Shown here: positions 60,801-64,000 of the stretch, one piece after another
Position numbering within the stretch: the stretch's first letter is position 1
Layout of the letters: every line of letters starts with the position of its first letter
Source: Agelaius tricolor
Taxonomy: Eukaryota > Chordata > Aves > Passeriformes > Icteridae
Direction: 5' to 3'
Length of the DNA stretch: 64,000 nt
Assembly: GCA_023055355.1 (NCBI GenBank)
Contig: JALJCS010000051.1
Location: 1-64,000 of the forward strand
Translations under genes and position numbers: made by a program
Notes under the pieces: generated by a model
Seen by the model: only the letters and a program-made list of their open reading frames with translations
Told to the model about the DNA's origin: nothing
The model's database searches: none

Positions 60801-62729
60801 TCTGCCCGCTGACCCCAATGGGGATTTAGGGACAATAGGTCTGCCCCAATTGAGGTCAATGGGGATTTAGAGACACCAGGTCAACCCCTATTGAAGTCAA
60901 TGAAGATTTTACAACACCAGGTCTACCCCATTAAAAATCAAAGGAGATTTAGGAATACCAAGTCTATGCCCATTAAACACAACTGGGGATTCTGGACACC
61001 AGGTCTACCCATTAAAGTCAATGGGGATTGAGAGACACCAGGTCTACCCCATTAAAGTCAATGGGGATTGAGCGACACCAGGTCTACCCCATTAAAGTCA
61101 ATGGGGATTGACACCAGGTCTACCCCATTAAAGTCAATGGGGAATTTAGGGACACCAGGTCTACCCCATTAAAGTCAATGGGAATTCTTGGACATCAGGT
61201 CTACCCCATTAAAGTCAATGGGAATTGTAAGGACATCAGGTCTACCCCATTAAAGTCAATGGGGATTTTTGGATACCAGGTCTACCCCATTAAAAATCAA
61301 AGGAGATTTAGGAATACCAAGTCTATGCCCATTAAACACAATTGGGGATTCTGGACACCAGGTCTACCCCATTAAAGTCAATGGGGATTGAGCGACACCA
61401 GGTCTACTCCATTAAAGTCAATGGGGATTGACACCAGGTCTACCCCATTAAAGTCAATGGGGAATTTAGGGACACCAGGTCTACCCCTATTGAACTCAAT
61501 GGGGATTTAGGGACACCAGGTCTACCCCATTAAAGTCAATGGAGATTTTTGGACACCAGGTCTACCCATTGACCCCAATGGCGCTTTAGGGACACCAGGT
61601 CTACCCCATTAAAGTCAATGGGGAATTTAGGACACCAGGTCTACCCATTAAAGTCAATGGGGATTGAGAGACACCAGGTCTACCCCATTAAAGTCAATGG
61701 GGATTCTTGGACATCAGGTCTACCCCATTAAAGTCAATGGGAATTGTAAGGACATCAGGTCTACCCCATTAAAGTCAATGGGGATTCTGGACACCAGGTC
61801 TACCCATTAAAGTCAATGGGGATTGAGAGACACCAGGTCTACCCCATTAAAGTCAATGGGGATTGAGCGACACCAGGTCTACCCCATTAAAGTCAATGGG
61901 GATTGAGCGACACCAGGTCTACCCCATTAAAGTCAATGGGAATTCTTGGACATCAGGTCTACCCCATTAAAGTCAATGGGAATTGTAAGGACATCAGGTC
62001 TACCCCATTAAAGTCAATGGGGATTCTTGGACATCAGGTCTACCCCATTAAAGTCAATGGGAATTGTAAGGACATCAGGTCTACCCCATTAAAGGCAATG
62101 GGGATTTAGGGACACCAGGTCTAACTCATTAAAGTCAATGGGGATTCTTGGACACCAGGTCAACCCCTATTGAAGTCAATGGAAATTTTGGACACCAGGT
62201 CTACCCCATTGAACCCAATGGGGATTTAGAGACACCAGGTCTACCCCATTTAAATCAATGGAGAATTTTGGACACCAGGTCTACCCCCATTGAAGTCAAT
62301 AGGGATTGAGAGACACCAGGTCTACCCCATTAAAGTCAATGGGGATTTTTGGACACCAGGTCTACCCATTGACCCCACTGGCGCTTTAGGGACACCAGGT
62401 CTACCCCATTAAAGTCAATGGGGATTGACAGACACCAGCTCTACCCACCCACCCCACACCCTCTCCACGTTCACCCCTGTCAATTTTTTGGGATTTCCCC
62501 AATTTCGGGCCCTTTTCCCATGGGAATCTCTCACCTTCCTTCAGCTTTTGTGGGGGCAGCGCCCCGGCCTCGCCCTTGCCCTGGCCCCGGGTTGGTGCCA
62601 GCAGCCGCAGCCGGTGGTGCCAGGCCGAGAAGTTGGAGAAGTCGCGGCTCAGCAGGGCCCCGGCGAAGGCCAGCTCGGCCTCGGGGTCCTGCTCGGCCAC
62701 CAGAGCCCGCCGGTGCTCCCAGGCATGGA
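48734..62729 (-). CDS. RABGGTA: RABGGTA, Rab geranylgeranyltransferase alpha subunit (gene span, 3' twelve exons; 5' end outside window)
   Basis: RabGGTase II attaches geranylgeranyl groups to C-terminal cysteines of Rab GTPases presented by REP. The alpha subunit has prenyltransferase helical repeats, an inserted Ig-like domain and C-terminal leucine-rich repeats, and all three are seen. Exons in transcript order: 62729-62535, 59455-59372, 59271-59189, 57490-57389, 57289-57193, 57113-57062, 56687-56599, 53229-53141, 52003-51899, 49608-49495, 49400-49313 (or 49302) and 48882-48734 (or from 48895). Phases agree throughout, for about 415 codons corresponding to roughly residues 150-567 of the human protein. 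Landmarks are [76 protein letters not shown], the LRRs and [18 protein letters not shown]. The first exons lie right of the window. Confidence 0.96.
49313..49400 (-). CDS. RABGGTA: RABGGTA LRR exon 2
   Basis: A CCCAGTTTGCAG acceptor precedes [20 protein letters not shown] and LRLLRLDRN, with the LxxLxLxxN pattern of a leucine-rich repeat. The donor is uncertain: GTACGG after 49313 (phase 1) or GTTTAT after 49302 (phase 0). The latter is itself the first bases of the adjoining minisatellite. Confidence 0.88.
49495..49608 (-). CDS. RABGGTA: RABGGTA LRR exon 1
   Basis: Encodes [20 protein letters not shown], then [18 protein letters not shown] before GTGAGA, 38 codons, phase 0 at both ends. It matches the LTVL..LEQL..VTHLDLSHNRLRALPPALAALR segment. 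The acceptor is ACTGGTTTAG, a minisatellite unit. Seven partial copies follow on the right. Confidence 0.93.
49609..50870 (-). repeat. RABGGTA: Seven partial copies of the RABGGTA LRR exon in a 172/182-bp alternating array
   Basis: Each copy retains the TTTAG acceptor and the first 19 codons of the exon (57 nt), then breaks off into TATACTGGTTTA repeat without a donor. Plus-strand spans are 49724-49780, 49906-49962, 50078-50134, 50260-50316, 50432-50488, 50614-50670 and 50786-50842. The matching point in the real exon is 49552. Spacings alternate 172, 182, 172, 182, 172, 182, 172, meaning a 354-bp dimer. Copy sequences are nearly identical, implying recent expansion or homogenisation. Confidence 0.93.
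50871..51898. repeat. RABGGTA intron: CCAGTATAAA minisatellite
   Basis: 10-bp TATAAACCAG-type units with spacers (AACCCCAAAAGTCCCTCCCA). A 346-codon minus-strand frame overlapping it reads [10 protein letters not shown] repeats. It is not a gene except where it crosses the exon at 51899-52003. Confidence 0.9.
51899..52003 (-). CDS. RABGGTA: RABGGTA exon upstream of the LRRs
   Basis: Encodes [20 protein letters not shown] and [15 protein letters not shown], 35 codons, phase 0 at both ends, matching the AVDPMRA.YLDDLRSKF segment. The donor GTAACTGG and the acceptor CTGGTCCCAG both merge with the minisatellite. Confidence 0.93.
52004..53140. repeat. RABGGTA intron: CCAGTATAAA minisatellite with longer units
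   Basis: 10-bp core units plus about 75-bp units with TTCTAAAATCCCAGAAATCC near 52400-52600 and AACCCCAAACCCCATCCCAG near 52740-52900. No exon lies between the two flanking it. Confidence 0.85.
53141..53229 (-). CDS. RABGGTA: RABGGTA exon (helical repeat end)
   Basis: Encodes [20 protein letters not shown] and IREHLGSLR, matching the WCLLTIILLMRALDP segment. Phase is 1 in and 0 out. The expected Trp before Cys is Gly here (split codon G+GC). Confidence 0.92.
53230..56598. repeat. RABGGTA intron: 10/20-bp ACCAGTACGG array, then GGGGTATTTTTGGGGTGA array
   Basis: From 53230 to 53610 there are almost pure 10-bp units (TATGGACCAG, TACGGACCAG). From 53615 to 56580 there are units of 15-30 bp such as GGGGTATTTTTGGGGTGATT and GGGGAAATTTTGGGG, with higher-order duplications of several hundred bp. 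Examples are GGCACTTTTGGGGTTGGTTT near 54162, 54669 and 55645. Here the G-rich strand is plus, the template strand for RABGGTA. Frames are repeat translations. Confidence 0.9.
56599..56687 (-). CDS. RABGGTA: RABGGTA exon (C-terminal helical repeat)
   Basis: Encodes [20 protein letters not shown] and LLELEPQSR before GTGAGA, matching CELSVEKSTVLQSELESCKELQELEPENK. Phase is 2 in and 1 out. Confidence 0.94.
56690..57061. repeat. RABGGTA intron: GGGCGTGGCTTAA units
   Basis: About 35-60-bp units of AAGGGGCGTGGCTTAA type, resembling the OXA1L intron 4 array. Confidence 0.75.
57062..57113 (-). CDS. RABGGTA: RABGGTA short exon
   Basis: A TCTCCTAG acceptor precedes codons for [16 protein letters not shown] plus two bases (W completed by the next exon), before GTGAGC. 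It aligns with the link between the Ig-like insert and the helical repeats (GWCRDSTTDEQLF). Confidence 0.85.
57193..57289 (-). CDS. RABGGTA: RABGGTA Ig-like insert, second exon
   Basis: Encodes [20 protein letters not shown] and [12 protein letters not shown] plus one base before GTGAGG. It matches WLCDLPA and the following beta strands. The acceptor is GGTGACATCAG. Phase is 0 in and 1 out. Confidence 0.88.
57389..57490 (-). CDS. RABGGTA: RABGGTA Ig-like insert, first exon
   Basis: A CCCTCCACAG acceptor precedes [20 protein letters not shown] and [14 protein letters not shown] before GTATCC, 34 codons, phase 0 at both ends. The 99-bp intron to the next exon is G-rich, GC-rich and non-minisatellite. 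Its donor fits only GT. Confidence 0.85.
57560..58840. repeat. 39-40-bp minisatellite carrying an 18-20-bp perfect palindrome
   Basis: The unit is CAGGTCTACC + CCATTGAATTCAATGGGG + ATTTACAGACAA, about thirty copies. CCCATTGAATTCAATGGG is its own reverse complement, and where CCCC is present the palindrome is 20 bp. Later copies drift (GAAGTC, GAAATC) and lose symmetry. Each perfect copy contains an EcoRI site. Frames through it are repeat translations. Confidence 0.93.
58841..59188. repeat. RABGGTA intron: CCAGGTGATTTTGGGGGTAC units
   Basis: About 35-45-bp degenerate units containing CCAGGTGATTTT with no exon. The GT-rich units contain many GGTGA donor-like strings on the plus strand, the non-coding orientation. 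Confidence 0.65.
59189..59271 (-). CDS. RABGGTA: RABGGTA exon at the start of the Ig-like insert
   Basis: A CCCCTGACAG acceptor precedes codons for [20 protein letters not shown] and IFSRPVK before GTGAGT. It matches the RCLHVSRDEACLTVSFSRPL segment. Phase is 1 in and 0 out. Confidence 0.94.
59372..59455 (-). CDS. RABGGTA: RABGGTA exon (prenyltransferase helical repeat)
   Basis: Encodes [20 protein letters not shown] and YLRCILSR plus one base before GTAACC, matching [25 protein letters not shown]. The acceptor CCCCCAAG is AAG rather than CAG. Phase is 1 in and 1 out. Confidence 0.96.
59560..62450. repeat. ~39-bp minisatellite CAGGTCTACCCCATTAAAGTCAATGGGGATT
   Basis: About seventy copies of a unit related to the 57560-58840 array, but with the palindrome centre changed to ATTAAAGTCAAT, so symmetry is imperfect. 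The two arrays lie in different introns, separated by four exons. Sub-blocks repeat as longer units: AAAAATCAAAGGAGATTTAG recurs at about 60933 and 61293. Confidence 0.92.
62535..62729 (-). CDS. RABGGTA: RABGGTA exon (first in this window)
   Basis: Encodes [40 protein letters not shown] and further residues to PPQKLKE before GTGAGA, matching FHCWDYRRFVAAQ..PAEELAFTDSLITRNFSNYSSWHYR. Phase is 1 in and 1 out. These are the paired-helix prenyltransferase alpha repeats. Confidence 0.96.
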
Positions 62730-62739
62730 CTGGGAGGGC

Positions 62740-64000
62740 ACCAGTACAAACCAGTAAGGACTGGGAGCCGCCACTGAGTCCCTAAGGCTTGTAGCAGCAG
62801 CTCCCAGTATAAACCAGTAAGGGTTCATGCACCCAAACCCATTCCCAGTGTGGTCTAGGGGCTCCCAAGTTTACCAGGTTTATACTGGGAGGGCACCAGT
62901 ACAAACCAGTAAGGACTGGGAGCCACCCATGAGCCCCTGAGGGGTGTGGCAGCAGCTCCCAGTATAAACCAGTAAGCCCAGTACATCCCAGGCCCCATCC
63001 CAGTATAAACCAGTATGACCCAGTGACCTCCAACACCCCAAGAACCCCATCCCAGTATAAACCAGTCCAAACCAGTATAACTCCCAATGAGCCACCAGGT
63101 CCTCCTGGCCTGCAGGGGGCGCTCACACCCAGCCCCAATTCCCTCTCCCAGTACAAACCAGTACAAACCAGTAACTCCAGCTCTATCCCAGTACAAACCA
63201 GTGACCCCCAGCACCCTCAGGAGCCCATCCCAGTACAAACCAGTACAAACCAGTGACCCCCAGCACCCCATCCCAGTATAAACCAGTCCAAACCAGTATA
63301 ACTCCCAATGAGCCACCAGGTCCTCCTGGCCTGCAGGGGGCGCTCACACCCAGCCCCAATTCCCTCTCCCAGTACAAACCAGTACAAACCAGTAACTCCA
63401 GCTCTATCCCAGTACAAACCAGTGACCCCCAGCACCCTCAGGAGCCCATCCCAGTACAAACCAGTACAAACCAGTGACCCCCAGCACCCCATCCCAGTAT
63501 AAACCAGTACACACCGGTATAACTCCCAATGAGCCACCAGGTCCTCCCGGCCTGCAGGGGGCGCTCACACATTCCCTCCACTCCCTCTCCCAGTATGAAC
63601 CAGTGACTCCAGCTCTATCCCAGTACAAACCAGTGACCCCCAGCACCCCTGGGAACCCATCCCAGTACAAACCAGTGACCCCCAGCACCCCATCCCAGTA
63701 TAAACCAGTACACACCAGTATAACTCACAATGAGCCACCAGGTCCTCCTGGCCTGCAGGGGGCGCTCACACCCAGCCCCAATTCCCTCTCCCAGTACAAA
63801 CCAGTGACCCCAGCCCAATCCCAGTATAAACCAGTGACCCCCAGCACCCCCAGGAGCCCATCCCAGTATAAACCAGTATAAACCAGTACAAACCAGTGAC
63901 CCCCAGCACCCCATCCCAGTATAAACCAGTACAGACCAGTATAACTCCCAATGGGCCACCAGGTCCTCCTGGCCTGCAGGGGGCGCTCACACCCAGCCCC
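62740..64000. repeat. RABGGTA intron: ~221-bp tandem units with a conserved GC-rich core
   Basis: A core reading GAGCCACCAGGTCCTCCTGG then CCTGCAGGGGGCGCTCACAC starts at 63089, 63310, 63531, 63732 and 63953 (spacings 221, 221, 201, 221), embedded in CCAGTATAAACCAGT sequence. On the minus strand the core looks like a CCCCCTGCAG acceptor followed by about 30 non-repeat bases, so it may echo the next upstream exon outside the window. A separate 156-bp duplication (near 62756 and 62912) carries GGCAGCAGCTCCCAGT. I see no intact exon here. Confidence 0.75.

Noticed and set aside
57560..62450. Regularly spaced ~39-bp repeats resembling a CRISPR array
   Set aside because: The whole unit repeats, there are no unique spacers or cas genes, and the array lies in introns of a vertebrate gene.

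Overview
This is a vertebrate nuclear window, most likely from a bird microchromosome. It has no prokaryotic gene layout. It holds short, GC-rich exons with GT/AG splice sites, AATAAA polyadenylation signals and CpG-rich promoters with NRF1, CRE, CCAAT and YY1-like motifs. Nearly all intronic and intergenic DNA is minisatellite, including a TACTGGTTTA-type repeat that I associate with bird microchromosomes. The bird assignment is an inference.

Three genes can be assembled exon by exon from both strands. OXA1L (+, 7405-34020, ten exons found) encodes the mitochondrial inner-membrane insertase. MRPL52 (+, 35555 to about 44524, six exons) encodes a mitochondrial large-ribosomal-subunit protein. 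RABGGTA (-, 62729 down to 48734, twelve exons, 5' end beyond the right edge) encodes the Rab geranylgeranyltransferase alpha subunit. A fourth, unidentified minus-strand gene leaves to the left. It has a coding exon at 6412-6459, a probable non-coding first exon ending at 7042, and a promoter apparently shared with OXA1L. MRPL52 and RABGGTA converge, with about 4 kb of repeats between them.

Layout: 1-6.06 kb is a ~207-bp tandem array whose unit carries a splice-acceptor-like exon fragment. 6.06-7.04 kb is the intron and exons of the unknown gene. 7.04-7.40 kb is a bidirectional promoter. 7.4-34.05 kb is OXA1L, with a different repeat family in almost every intron. 34.1-35.55 kb holds two promoter-like YY1/NRF1 blocks around an A-rich stretch. 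35.55-44.54 kb is MRPL52. 44.5-48.57 kb is intergenic repeat. 48.57-62.73 kb is RABGGTA, and the rest is its repeat-filled upstream intron.

The most unusual theme is tandem repeat growth that captures or displaces exon borders. OXA1L exon 6 has five partial copies of its 5' side and three of its 3' side in the flanking introns. The first leucine-rich-repeat exon of RABGGTA has seven partial copies in a regular 172/182-bp alternation. The MRPL52 terminal exon is echoed five times downstream. In MRPL52 exon 5, a block of seven 10-bp repeat units sits exactly between the expected exon end and a good donor, adding 70 nt, a frameshift and an in-frame stop. OXA1L also lacks a stretch of about 22 residues between exons 4 and 5. 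OXA1L and MRPL52 both serve mitochondrial gene expression and membrane protein assembly, and both have CRE and YY1-like promoter motifs. RABGGTA acts in cytosolic Rab prenylation and appears functionally unrelated.
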